A stretch of DNA of 64,000 bases from DATAGF01 sp963834875 (GTDB taxonomy: Bacteria > Actinomycetota > Thermoleophilia > Miltoncostaeales > Miltoncostaeaceae), in NCBI GenBank assembly GCA_963834875.1, contig CAWIDG010000002.1, positions 248,001 through 312,000 on the forward strand, read 5' to 3'. Within the stretch, counting starts at the first letter, position 1. Every line of letters starts with the position of its first letter. Positions 20,137 through 28,267 of this stretch are shown here, piece by piece. The notes beneath the pieces were generated by a model that was not told the DNA's origin, ran no database searches, and was given only the letters and a program-made list of their open reading frames with translations. Both the position numbers and the translations under genes were made by a program.

Positions 20137-21210
20137 TTATGGGGTGATGGCCACCTTGATCACGTCGTCCTCCTGGTTGGAGAACAGCGGGTAGGCCTCC
20201 TCGATGTCGTCCAGCGCGAAGCGGTGGGTGATGAGCTGCTGGAGGTCGAGCCGGCCCATCCGCACCATCTCCATCATCGCCCGCAGCCGCTCCTTGCCCC
20301 CAGGGCAGAGCGTCGTGCGGATGTCGATGTCGCCGATGCCGTAGACGAAGCCCTCGAGCGGGATCGAGACCTTGTCGCCGTAGACGCCGAGCGACGAGAC
20401 GACGCCGGCGGGGCGCACCGAGGCGAGGCAGTTCTCGAAGGTCTGCTGGATGCCGAGGGCCTCGATCGCGACGTCCGCCCCCCGCCCGTCCGTGAGGGCC
20501 TTGACCTTGGCGACCGGGTCCTCCTGGGTGAAGTCGATCACCTCGTCGGCGCCCATCTTCTTGGCCATCTCCAGCCGGGTGGGGTTGGAGTCGACCCCGA
20601 TGACCAGGGCGGCGCCCTTGAGGCGGGCCCCGGCCGTCGCGCACAGGCCGATGGGGCCCTGGGCGTAGACCACCACCGAGTCGCCGATGCCCACCTCGCC
20701 CGTCTCGGCGGCCGAGATCCCCGTGGTGGCGATGTCGGTGACGAACACCACCTGCTCGTCGCTCAGCTCGTCGGGGATCCTGCAGAGGTTGGCCTGCGCG
20801 TAGGGCACCAGGAAGTAGTCGGCCTGCACGCCGTGCATCGAGTTGCCGAGCCGCCAGCCGCCGATCATCCCCCAGCTGTCCTCGTAGCCGGCGCACTGGG
20901 AGAAGTCGCCGTGCTGGCAGAAGTAGCAGGCGCCGCAGGGCGTGATCGCCCCCACCACGACGCGGTCGCCGACCTCGAAGCCGCGGACCGCCTCGCCCAG
21001 CTGGTCGATCACCCCGGCCGGCTCGTGGCCGACGATGCGCCCCTTGGCCACCGGGTACTCGCCGCGCCAGATGTGGGAGTCGGTCCCGCAGATCGTGGTC
21101 GTGGTGATCTTCACGACGGCGTCGGTCGGGCCGGGGACGGGCTTGGGGACCTCCTCGATGTGGATGTCGCGCACGTCCTGGAAGACGGCGGCTCGCATGG
21201 TCTCCGGCAT
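20137..21210 (-). CDS. Zinc-dependent alcohol dehydrogenase (MDR family)
   Basis: This intact 357-residue enzyme belongs to the medium-chain dehydrogenases. Catalytic zinc ligands are Cys41 (ICGTDSH) and His62/Glu63 (GHE). The structural zinc lobe has Cys92, 95, 98 and 106 (PCGACYFCQHGDFSQC). The Rossmann motif is VVYAQGPIGLCATAGARLKGA, with VIGVDSNPTRLEMAKKMGADEVI after it. Asp at the end of the second strand suggests NAD+ preference. It most likely oxidises secondary or primary alcohols; the true substrate is unknown. Neighbouring genes give no pathway. Confidence 0.92.
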   Translation of the reverse strand: MPETMRAAVFQDVRDIHIEEVPKPVPGPTDAVVKITTTTICGTDSHIWRGEYPVAKGRIVGHEPAGVIDQLGEAVRGFEVGDRVVVGAITPCGACYFCQHGDFSQCAGYEDSWGMIGGWRLGNSMHGVQADYFLVPYAQANLCRIPDELSDEQVVFVTDIATTGISAAETGEVGIGDSVVVYAQGPIGLCATAGARLKGAALVIGVDSNPTRLEMAKKMGADEVIDFTQEDPVAKVKALTDGRGADVAIEALGIQQTFENCLASVRPAGVVSSLGVYGDKVSIPLEGFVYGIGDIDIRTTLCPGGKERLRAMMEMVRMGRLDLQQLITHRFALDDIEEAYPLFSNQEDDVIKVAITP

Positions 21211-21245
21211 CTCAGCCTCCCCCTCTCGTTGGCCCGTGTCTGATG

Positions 21246-21569
21246 CTATCCGGCGGCGCCGGCGCGGTCGCTCTCCTCGGCCGCCCGGAACAGCATCCCC
21301 GCCAGGCTCCGCGCCTCGTCCGGGGTGAGCCGCGCGAAGATCGGGCGCAGCCCCTCGTGGAGACGGAGGTCGACGTACGCGCGGTTGCGGAAGACGGGGC
21401 CGCCGACGACGGCCTGCACCGCGACGCCGGCCCGCCCCTCCCCGTAGCGCACCGACTGGGGGTCGGGCGTGAGGTCGGCCTCCTCGTGCGACAGCACCAC
21501 CGCGTCGTCGTCGCGGCGGCCCAGGCCGTCCTCCCAGATCGAGCCCGCTCCTCCGGTCCCCCCCGGCAC
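21246..21569 (-). CDS. Hypothetical protein
   Basis: The 107-residue product is soluble, acidic and Gly-rich at the N-terminus. Its more ordered part is GVAVQAVVGGPVFRNRAYVDLRL and ARLTPDEARSLAGMLFRAAEESD, which looks like a small alpha/beta domain. I do not recognise the family. It lies between the acetyltransferase and the alcohol dehydrogenase on the same strand, 9 nt after the acetyltransferase end. Confidence 0.5.
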   Translation of the reverse strand: MPGGTGGAGSIWEDGLGRRDDDAVVLSHEEADLTPDPQSVRYGEGRAGVAVQAVVGGPVFRNRAYVDLRLHEGLRPIFARLTPDEARSLAGMLFRAAEESDRAGAAG

Positions 21570-21578
21570 CGGCTCAGC

Positions 21579-22138
21579 CTACCCGCCGAGGTCCTCCACC
21601 AGGAGCGAGTACAGGGCGAGGTCCTCGCGCGCCGGCCCGCGGAACCACGCCTTGCGCAGCGTGCCCTCGCGCACGTACCCGCAGCGCTCGGCGACCCGCA
21701 TGGAGGCGGCGTTCGCCACCGAGGCGTGGAGGTCGAGGCGGGCGAGCCCGAGGGGGCCGAGGGCCCAGCGCGAGATCAGCGCCAGCGCCCGGCCGGCGAC
21801 GCCGCGGCCGCGCGCCCAGGGCGCGACCCAGTACCCCACCTCGGCCCGGGCGGCGTCGTGGCGGTCGATGATCAGACCGACGGCGCCGAGCAACCGGCCG
21901 TCGGCGGCGGCGGCCACCGCCAGCTCGATCGACTCGCGCCGCGCGCGCCGCCCCGGCGCGCCCTCGATGAAGGCGCGGCCGTCCGCCTCCGTGTAGTCCG
22001 CGGGCAGGCGGGTGAAGCGCTGGGTGAGCGGGTCGCGGCAGGCCGCGACCACGTCGCCGAGGTCGGCGTCGGTGAACTCGCGCAGGCGGACGCGGTCGTC
22101 GGCCAGCGGGGGGTCGGGAAGTCCAGCTCCAGGGTCAG
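21579..22138 (-). CDS. GNAT-family N-acetyltransferase, RimJ/RimL type (frameshift near start)
   Basis: The GNAT core reads DRVRLREFTDADLGDVVAACRDP, GLIIDRHDAARAEVGYWV, the acetyl-CoA loop APWARGRGVAGRALALI and the family motif ASVANAASMRVAERCGYVREG. RimJ/RimL-type enzymes acetylate N-termini of ribosomal proteins or small amines. The start is unclear: TTCCCGACCCCCCGCTGG near 22110 seems to lack one G. The best-fitting upstream frame begins at a CTG at 22138 that overlaps the transpeptidase stop. About 185 residues after correction. Confidence 0.75.
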
Positions 22139-22888
22139 GAGCGGATCTTGACCGGCGTCCCGGGCCGCACGACGCGCGCCAGCGCGGACGACGTCCCGGT
22201 TGCGCATCCGGATGCAGCCGTTGCTCGCGGCGGTGCCGATCAGCTCGGGCAGGCTCGTGCCGTGGATGGCGACGCGGCCGTTCCCGCCGGCGAACTCGTT
22301 GAGCCGCTCGGAGTACCCCGTGATGGGGAACACGATCGGCCCCAGGAACGCGCCGGGCGTGCGGGTGCGGATCAGCTCGGCGATCGCGAAGTGGTCGCTG
22401 CGCGGCGTCTCCGTCCCCGGCTTCCCGACGGCGATCGGCGCCCGGATGAGCGGCCGGTTGCTGCGGAACAGCGTGAGCCGCCGCTCGCTGACGTCGATCA
22501 CGATGCGGAGCGCCGTGGAGTGGATCCGCAGGACGTCGAAGGGCACCCAGCCGCGCACCCCGTTCGGCCGGACCGGCAGCAGCACCTCGGCCCAGCGCCG
22601 CCCCTCCTTCGCGACGGTGCGGGTGATCAGGAGCGACGTCGGCCCGTCGCCCAGGGGGGCGATCGGCTGGAGCACCGTCCGCGCCTTCGCCGACGTCCGC
22701 GGCGCCGTGCGCGCCGTCACGGGCACGAGCACGCGGCCGACCCAGGCGAGCTTCGGGGTCGGTGGGCCCGGAGAGGGCTCGACCGCCCGGCGGGCCGGGG
22801 CGGCCTGACCGGCCCCCGCCCACGCGAGGCCGACCGCGCACGCCGCGGCCGCGGCCACGGCGAGGAACCGGCTTGCCATCGCCGCCAC
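22135..22888 (-). CDS. L,D-transpeptidase (YkuD domain), secreted (frameshift near 3' end)
   Basis: The protein cross-links peptidoglycan stem peptides or anchors proteins at the wall. A signal peptide (FLAVAAAAACAVGLAWAGAG) is followed by an SH3-like region (about 55-120) and a YkuD domain from about 125 (LRIVIDVSERRLTLFR). The active site is His209 in AIHGTSLPELIG and Cys225 in SNGCIRMRNRDVV. One extra base near 22183 breaks the last residues; the neighbouring frame gives LARVVRPGTPVKIRS and a TGA at 22135-22137. The start is GTG 22888 or ATG 22879. A methyltransferase gene ends 1 nt upstream. Confidence 0.88.
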
Positions 22889-22889
22889 G

Positions 22890-23679
22890 CTATCGCCGCG
22901 GCCGGCGCATTCCCAAGATCAGGGGTATCTCGGCCACCACCACGCGCCGAGCGCAGCGACAGGGCCCGCCGCTCGAGGGCGCCGCGGGCCGAGGTGGCGG
23001 CCGCGCGCAGCCGGCCGTCGCGCGCCATCTCCCGGGTGACCTTCAGCGCGGTCCGGGGGCCGGCCCCGCGCATCAGCTCGTGCGGCGCGGGCAGCGCGAG
23101 CCGCCCGGTCAGCGAGCCCACGACCACGAACCGCGCGTCCTCGGCCAGGGCGCGCAGGGCGCCGGCGGAGCGGGGGCGGATCCCGGCGGAGGCGAGGTCG
23201 GCGGCGGCCTCGGGATCGGCCGGCCCCTCGGCCGGCGCGAGCTCGTGGAGCGCCACGCGCCCGCCGGGTCGCAGCAGGCGCCCGGCCTCGGCGAGGACCG
23301 CCTGGGCATCGGCGTCGTCCAGCGTGCTCAGGAGCGCGTCGGCCATGACCACGCTGGCCGAGGCGTCGGCGAGGCCGGTCGCGTCCACCGGGGCTCGCGC
23401 GATCTCGCGGCCCTGGCCCCGCACGGACCGCTCCAGGTGGTCGGCGGCGAGCGCGTCCGGCTCCACCCCGACCCACTCGCGCGGGTCGCGCTCGAGGATG
23501 AGGGCCGTCGTCACGCCGGCGCCGGGCGCGAGCTCGACCACGCGGTCGCCGGCCTCGAGGCCGACGCCCTCGAGCGCCTGCCGGGTCATCGCCAGGCCGC
23601 CGGGCTGGGCGAGCCCCGCCGCCAGCCTCTGGGCGAGCGGCCAGGGCGTCGCGTGCTGTCGCGGGGCGGTCGTGGCCAT
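22890..23679 (-). CDS. SAM-dependent class I methyltransferase (frameshift near 3' end)
   Basis: Start at the ATG 23679 gives MATTAPRQHATPWPLAQRLA. The SAM-binding motif I is VVELAPGAGVTTALILERDP near residues 47-66, followed by WVGVEPD, the acidic ribose-binding strand, and VVMADALLSTLDDADAQAVLAEAGRLLRPGG. Near 22943 one extra base splits the tail; the alternative frame reads VVVAEIPLILGMRRPRR and stops at 22890. It resembles UbiE/SmtA-like small-molecule methyltransferases. The substrate is unknown. Confidence 0.8.
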
Positions 23680-23737
23680 TCCGGCGGGTATCGAAGCAGC
23701 CCGGCCGGCGGAATCCAACTGACCGAAGGGGCGGGCG

Positions 23738-25012
23738 CTAGCCCGAGTTCCGGGCGGCGCGGACCTCGCCGCCGGGCCCCGCGGTGGACCACGCCGCGGC
23801 GGTGCCGGCCGTCCCGGCCGCGCCGACGGCCGGCGCCGCGGCGAGGCGGCCGGCCGGGACGTCCGCCGGCTCCCAGCGGTCGCCGTCGGCGGGCAGCGAG
23901 GCGGCGCCGCCGCCGCCCTGCGCGGCGCCGTCGTCCCGGCGCCACGAGACGACCGCGCGCCCGGTGCCGTTGACGGCCGCCGCCGCCGCGCTCAGCTCGC
24001 ACCGGCATTCCCGCGGCGCCACGATCGTCGATGCCCGCCACAGGCCGCCCCTGCGCCGCGTGCTGGCCTCCACGGCCTGCTCGCCCTCCGGCTCGCCGCT
24101 GCCCCAGGCGACGACCGCGTCGCCGGCCTCGTTCACCGCGACGACCGGCTCGCCGCCGAGGCCGACGTCCTCGGCCGTCCCCCAGCGCGGCGCGGCCGCC
24201 GGCCGGCCGGCGGCCTGCAGCACCCGCGAGCCGCCCGGCAGGCGCACGCTCCACGAGGCCAGCGCGGCGCCCGAGCCGCCGAGGGCGATGCCCGGCGCCG
24301 AGGCCGCGGGGTCCGACATCTCCACCGGCCGTTCGAAGGCGCCCGCGACGGTCCGGGAGGCCAGCACGCGGTCGTCGTCCAGCCACGCCGCCAGCGCGCC
24401 CTTGCCGGCGCTGAGCGCGACGGCGGGCGGCTCCGGGCCCGGGGTCGCGAGACGCGCCATCCGGATCACCCACTCCGCGCCCCCGGCCCCGGCGGTCGCG
24501 AGCCGCACCTGGAACCCGCCGTCACGCCGCTCGACCCAGGCCGCGGTGGGACGGCCGCGACGGTCGACCGCGACCAGCAGCTCCTGCACCGGCGCCCCGG
24601 CCTCGCCCACCCGGCGGGGCGTCCAGGGCCCCCGGGGCCCGCGCCGCGCGGCCGCCACGATCAGGCGCCCGTTGAGCCAGGCGGCGACGGCGTCCCCACG
24701 CGCGTTGAGCGCCACCCGCGGCCGCGAGGCGCCCGGTCCCGAGAGGATCGTGGGGCCGGACCATCCGCCGCCGCGCCCTCGCGCCGCGATCTGCACCCGC
24801 CCGGCGGCCCGCGGCGCGCCCGCGGGGACGCGGACCCAGGCGGCGAGCGCCGCCCCTCCCGGCCCCGCCGCGACCGCGGCCGAGTGGTAGCCGGCCCGGT
24901 CCGCCGGCGACACCCGCACGGGCGCGCTCCACTCCGCCGCCCCGGTGGCCGGGGCCAGCGCGAGCGCAGACGCGGAGAGGGGGACGGCGAGGGCGAGGGG
25001 CACCCTGCGCAT
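23738..25012 (-). CDS. Secreted repeat protein, probably beta-propeller
   Basis: The ATG at 25012 gives 424 residues opening with a signal peptide (VPLALAVPLSASALALAPATGAA). The mature part is built of repeats of about 50-60 residues, each with a core like PVVAVNEAGDAVVAWGSG, VALNARGDAVAAWLNG or VAVDRRGRPTAAWVER. This pattern (hydrophobic strand, Gly-Asp turn, AAW strand) resembles sialidase/Asp-box-type propeller blades. Such long secreted proteins occur in several copies in Solirubrobacterales genomes. Extracellular binding or structural roles are plausible, and no catalytic residues stand out. Confidence 0.7.
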   Translation of the reverse strand: MRRVPLALAVPLSASALALAPATGAAEWSAPVRVSPADRAGYHSAAVAAGPGGAALAAWVRVPAGAPRAAGRVQIAARGRGGGWSGPTILSGPGASRPRVALNARGDAVAAWLNGRLIVAAARRGPRGPWTPRRVGEAGAPVQELLVAVDRRGRPTAAWVERRDGGFQVRLATAGAGGAEWVIRMARLATPGPEPPAVALSAGKGALAAWLDDDRVLASRTVAGAFERPVEMSDPAASAPGIALGGSGAALASWSVRLPGGSRVLQAAGRPAAAPRWGTAEDVGLGGEPVVAVNEAGDAVVAWGSGEPEGEQAVEASTRRRGGLWRASTIVAPRECRCELSAAAAAVNGTGRAVVSWRRDDGAAQGGGGAASLPADGDRWEPADVPAGRLAAAPAVGAAGTAGTAAAWSTAGPGGEVRAARNSG

Positions 25013-25031
25013 GGGGGCCGACGTTACCACC

Positions 25032-25051
25032 CCCGGGGCCCGCGCCCCGGG
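25032..25051. terminator. GC hairpin between L,D-transpeptidase and repeat-protein genes
   Basis: An 8-bp perfect stem, CCCGGGGC with GCCCCGGG, encloses a 4-nt loop 17 nt after the stop of the minus-strand L,D-transpeptidase gene. There is no U tract, but actinobacterial terminators often lack one. It may also shape the leader of the downstream repeat-protein gene. Confidence 0.5.
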
Positions 25052-25067
25052 AGCGCGGGCACCGCGC

Positions 25068-26099
25068 TCAGTAGAGGTTTCTCACCGGCGTCCCCACCGG
25101 CACGCGCCCCCAGAGCCAGATGATGTTGGCGTTGTAGTTGCGGGTGCAGCCGTGCGAGTAGTAGCGCCAGGAGCGCGCGAGCAGGTACTCCTGGTTGGTC
25201 CCGTGGATCCCGTAGCCGCGGTGGTACCACAGGACCAGCGGCCCGAAGGCGCCGCTGGGCCCCGTGGTCTTGGAGTAGACGCGGAAGGAGCCGATCGGGG
25301 TGGGCGTCGACGGGGCGCCGAAGACCACCGGGAAGAGCCGCACCAGCTTCCCGTGCTGGTAGTAGTAGAGCGACATCTCCCCGATCTTCTGGACCAGGTA
25401 GTGCGGGGCCGACCGCGGGACCCCGTGCGGGTTCGTCCCGGCGACGGTCATCGCCGTCGCCGAGGCGGCGCCGCCCGAGTCGAGCCCGGGCCGCGGCGGG
25501 GCCACCAGGCGGAAGCGCCAGCGCCCGCCGCGCGGGGGCGCGAACGTGGTCCGCACCTTCCCGGAGCGCACCGCGAGGCGCTTCAGCGACCGGAACCGGC
25601 CCCCGTTCACCGAGCCCTCGAGGATCGCCGTCTCGCCCTCCGCCGCGTGCGAGACGCGGCCCGTCGCCCTGAACGGGTGGCCGGCGATCTGCTGGTACTC
25701 GATCGCCCGCACCCGGAGGGCGACGCGGCGCCGGACGCCGACGAAGCGGCGCCGGCTGGAGACCAGCGTGTCGTCCGGCGCCTGCAGGCTGGCGCGCAGG
25801 CTGCCCGGCGTGCGCAGCGGCAGCTTGGCGGCGAAGCGCCCGTTCCGCCGCGAGCGCAGGGTGACCAGGGGCGTCCAGGTCGTGCCCTCGAGGCGCTCGA
25901 TCAGCACGGGGACGGCGGCCTTGGGGGCCACGCGGCCGGAGATCTGGGCGCGCTCGCCGAGATGGACGAACGACGGCGCCTTGAAGGACGCCACCCGCAG
26001 GTTCCAGACCGGCTGGGCCTGGGCGGCCGCGGCCGCGGGGAGGATCGCCGCGGCGGCGAGGCAGCCTGCCGCCAGCGCCGCGCCACGACCGAGCCTCAT
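25068..26099 (-). CDS. L,D-transpeptidase with N-terminal Ig-like region, secreted
   Basis: The ATG at 26099 has GGAGGGGAC just upstream. The signal peptide MRLGRGAALAAGCLAAAAIL is followed by an all-beta part (about 35-215) with two or three Ig-like modules (HLGERAQISGRVAPKAAVPV, RALRVRAIEYQ-type strands). The C-terminal YkuD domain has GIHGTNQEYLLARSW and the nucleophile Cys318 in YYSHGCTRNYN. The protein (343 residues) should act at the cell wall. It is the second L,D-transpeptidase within 4 kb, suggesting heavy use of 3-3 cross-links. Confidence 0.87.
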   Translation of the reverse strand: MRLGRGAALAAGCLAAAAILPAAAAAQAQPVWNLRVASFKAPSFVHLGERAQISGRVAPKAAVPVLIERLEGTTWTPLVTLRSRRNGRFAAKLPLRTPGSLRASLQAPDDTLVSSRRRFVGVRRRVALRVRAIEYQQIAGHPFRATGRVSHAAEGETAILEGSVNGGRFRSLKRLAVRSGKVRTTFAPPRGGRWRFRLVAPPRPGLDSGGAASATAMTVAGTNPHGVPRSAPHYLVQKIGEMSLYYYQHGKLVRLFPVVFGAPSTPTPIGSFRVYSKTTGPSGAFGPLVLWYHRGYGIHGTNQEYLLARSWRYYSHGCTRNYNANIIWLWGRVPVGTPVRNLY

Positions 26100-26250
26100 C
26101 GTCCCCTCCGCGCCGAATCCGCCGTGGTGGGTATCAGACATCGAGGCGGCCGTCCTGACAACCGCACGGCGTTGCGGATCCCGGCGCGCGTTGCAGCGAT
26201 GAGTTCCGGCGATCCGCCGCGTCATAGGGACGGCGACGAGAGGAGGAGCG

Positions 26251-26766
26251 ATGTCAGGCGCGATCCCGGCGGGCGAGCTGGACGCCCGGTACAGCAGCGA
26301 GGGGGCGGCCGCGACGCCGTGGGAGCGGGCGCGCGACCGCTTCGCGGGCGCCGAGGTCTACTGGCTGTCCACCGTGCGGCCGAACGGCCGCCCCCACGTC
26401 ACCCCGCTGCTGTCGGTGTGGCTGGACGACGCGGCGCACTTCTGCACGGGCCCGGACGAGCAGAAGGCGCGCAACATGGCGCGGAGCCCGCTCTGCGCCC
26501 TCATCGCCGGCAGCGATGCGCCGGGCGGGCTCGACGTGGTGATCGAGGGCGAGGCGGTGCGCGTGAGCGACGAGGCCCGGCTGCGCCGCCTGGCCGACGC
26601 GTGGGTCGCCAAGTACGGGGAGGAGTGGCGCTTCGACGTGCGCGACGGCGCCTTCGCCCACTCGGCCGGCTCGGCGCTGGTCTTCGAGATCGCCCCGGCG
26701 AAGGCGTTCGCCTTCGACAAGGGGGACGTGTACAGCCAGACGCGCTGGCGCTTCGGCGGAGGCTGA
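26251..26766 (+). CDS. Pyridoxamine-phosphate-oxidase-fold (FDOR) protein
   Basis: The ATG has GGAGGAG 5 nt upstream. The 171-residue protein is a split beta-barrel of the PNPOx/FDOR superfamily, with YWLSTVRPNGRPHVTPLLSVWLDDAAHFCTG (in parts: STVRPNGRPHVTP) near 36-65 and EQKARNMARSPLCALIAG after it. Actinobacterial members often bind F420, FMN or heme rather than making PLP. No PLP-synthesis role is implied, since pdxST covers that. The gene is divergent from the L,D-transpeptidase. Confidence 0.8.
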   Translation: MSGAIPAGELDARYSSEGAAATPWERARDRFAGAEVYWLSTVRPNGRPHVTPLLSVWLDDAAHFCTGPDEQKARNMARSPLCALIAGSDAPGGLDVVIEGEAVRVSDEARLRRLADAWVAKYGEEWRFDVRDGAFAHSAGSALVFEIAPAKAFAFDKGDVYSQTRWRFGGG

Positions 26767-26804
26767 GGGCGGGCCGGGGGCGGGGGCTGCGATACCGTTG
26801 GGGC

Positions 26805-27092
26805 GTGGACGCCGACGCCCCCCTGCGCCTGTTCGCCGCGACCAGCGGCTGGGACGGGCCGTTCCAGCACGAGCAGGTCGTCGTCGCGGCGGCCGGGGCC
26901 GAGGAGGCGCTCCGGCTCGCCGAGGACGCCTTCGCGGGCGTCGCGCAACCGGTCTGCCGGGCCAAGATGCGGATCGCCGACCTCGGGCCCGTGGCGCCGG
27001 GCGTCGTCGCGGGGCCGTTGCGCGCGGGCGAGTCGCTGGCCGCGGGCGGCGAGCCGGTCGACCTGCGCTGCGGGGTCGAGCCCCCGGGCTAG
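26805..27092 (+). CDS. Hypothetical protein (95 aa)
   Basis: The GTG at 26805 opens a 95-residue frame: DADAPLRLFAATSGWDGP, then EQVVVAAAGAEEALRLAEDAF, then AKMRIADLGPV. This looks like a small soluble alpha/beta domain that might receive or bind a ligand. No family is recognised. It follows the FDOR gene by 38 nt and overlaps the stop of the convergent small membrane-protein gene. Confidence 0.5.
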   Translation: MDADAPLRLFAATSGWDGPFQHEQVVVAAAGAEEALRLAEDAFAGVAQPVCRAKMRIADLGPVAPGVVAGPLRAGESLAAGGEPVDLRCGVEPPG

Positions 27093-27340
27093 AGCCCGGC
27101 GCCGCCCCAGCCGGGAGCGTCCGAGGCCGGGAAGGACTCGAGGGAGGCCTCCTCGACCCGGTCGACGGCCCCGTTGCCGGCGGCCGCCGCCGCCACGCGC
27201 TCGCGCTCGGCCCGGCGCGCGCGCCGCGCCAGCGCCCAGGCCGCGATGCCCGCCGCTGCGGCGAAGGCGGCGGCGGCTGCAAGGCCGCGGCGGAGGTCCG
27301 GCTCCGAGGAGGAGGCGAGGGGCTTCGTGGGCGAATGCAA
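27089..27340 (-). CDS. Small single-pass membrane protein (83 aa)
   Basis: An N-terminal cytoplasmic segment is followed by one transmembrane helix (LAAAAAFAAAAGIAAWALA, about residues 19-38), a basic stretch (RRARRAERERV) and a C-terminus with ESFPASDAPGW. The last motif (SFPASDxPxW) recurs in many short bacterial proteins of unknown function. It is divergent from the PAP2 phosphatase downstream. Confidence 0.6.
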   Translation of the reverse strand: MHSPTKPLASSSEPDLRRGLAAAAAFAAAAGIAAWALARRARRAERERVAAAAAGNGAVDRVEEASLESFPASDAPGWGGAGL

Positions 27341-27363
27341 GCGCGGCCCGCTCCCGGGTGCAA

Positions 27364-27380
27364 CCCCCGCGTAACGGGGG
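27364..27380. other. Short inverted repeat upstream of a PAP2 gene
   Basis: CCCCCG and CGGGGG form a perfect 6-bp stem with a CGTAA loop. It lies in the 68-nt gap between two divergent genes, 28 nt before the likely GTG start of the PAP2 phosphatase. It could be an operator or a leader hairpin; neither is shown. Confidence 0.4.
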
Positions 27381-27408
27381 CTCCGGGGTCCGCCCTACAT
27401 TTCCTGGC

Positions 27409-28257
27409 GTGCCGCCCAGCAGACCGCCGTCGTCCCCCGTCGCGGCCGCGCTGGCCGGGCTCGCGGCCGCCGCGGCGCTGGGCGTCGCGCTCGTCTACCT
27501 GCTGGCCGTGCGCACGGCCGAGGGCCGCCGCCTGGACGACTCCGCCGAGGGCAACCTGCGCGAGGGCTCGCGCGCCTTCGACGAGACGAGCGACCTGCTC
27601 GACACGATCAGCGTCTCGTCCCTCGCCTTCCTGGGCGTCGCCATCATGGCCGTCGCGCTGCTCCGGGGGCGCCCACGCCTGGCGCTGGGCGCGGGCGTCA
27701 TCATGCTGGGCGCCAACCTCACCACGCAGTACCTGAAGGCCGAGCTCGGCCGTCCCGGGACGTTCGCACCCGAGGAGGGCAGCTATCCCAGCGGCCACGT
27801 CACCGTCGCGATGTCGCTCGCGATGGCGCTCGTGCTGGTGGTGCCGCCGGCCCTGCGGCTGGTGGCGACCCTGGTGGGCACGGCCTACGCGGTCGGCGTC
27901 GGCGTGGCCGTGATCGCGCTCGATTGGCACCGCCCCAGCGACGTCGTCGGCGCCTACCTCGTGACCGTCGCGTGGGCCGCGCTCGTCGCCGCCGTGCTCG
28001 CGGCCGGCCCCGGCGCCGGCGAGCTGCGCGCCCGCCGCCCGGCGTCGCGCCGGGCCGTCCGGGCCGGCGGCGCGGTGGCCGTGGCCCTCGCGCTGGGGTT
28101 CGGCGCGGTGGTGGCCGCCGCGGCCGGCTCGCGCCTCGACCTGGTGGCGGTCGTGGACGACCGGACGGCCTTCGCCGCCGCGTCGGCCGTCTGCGCGGCC
28201 GTCTGCGCGGCCCTCGCCGCGCTCGTCGCCGGGCTGGTGCAGCGCGCGGCCCGGTAG
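27409..28257 (+). CDS. PAP2-superfamily phosphatase, integral membrane
   Basis: The GTG at 27409 is preferred over an earlier start because it opens PPSRPPSSPVAAALAGLAAA directly before the first membrane helix. Six or more hydrophobic segments are visible. The phosphatase motifs are KAELGRPGTFAPEEGSYPSG (Lys...Arg-Pro and PSGH) and IALDWHRPSDVVGAYL with catalytic His and supporting Asp. Such enzymes dephosphorylate undecaprenyl pyrophosphate, phosphatidate or similar lipid phosphates at the outer membrane face. The 282 residues include an extra C-terminal pair of helices. Confidence 0.82.
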   Translation: MPPSRPPSSPVAAALAGLAAAAALGVALVYLLAVRTAEGRRLDDSAEGNLREGSRAFDETSDLLDTISVSSLAFLGVAIMAVALLRGRPRLALGAGVIMLGANLTTQYLKAELGRPGTFAPEEGSYPSGHVTVAMSLAMALVLVVPPALRLVATLVGTAYAVGVGVAVIALDWHRPSDVVGAYLVTVAWAALVAAVLAAGPGAGELRARRPASRRAVRAGGAVAVALALGFGAVVAAAAGSRLDLVAVVDDRTAFAAASAVCAAVCAALAALVAGLVQRAAR

Positions 28258-28267
28258 GGTCGTGCGG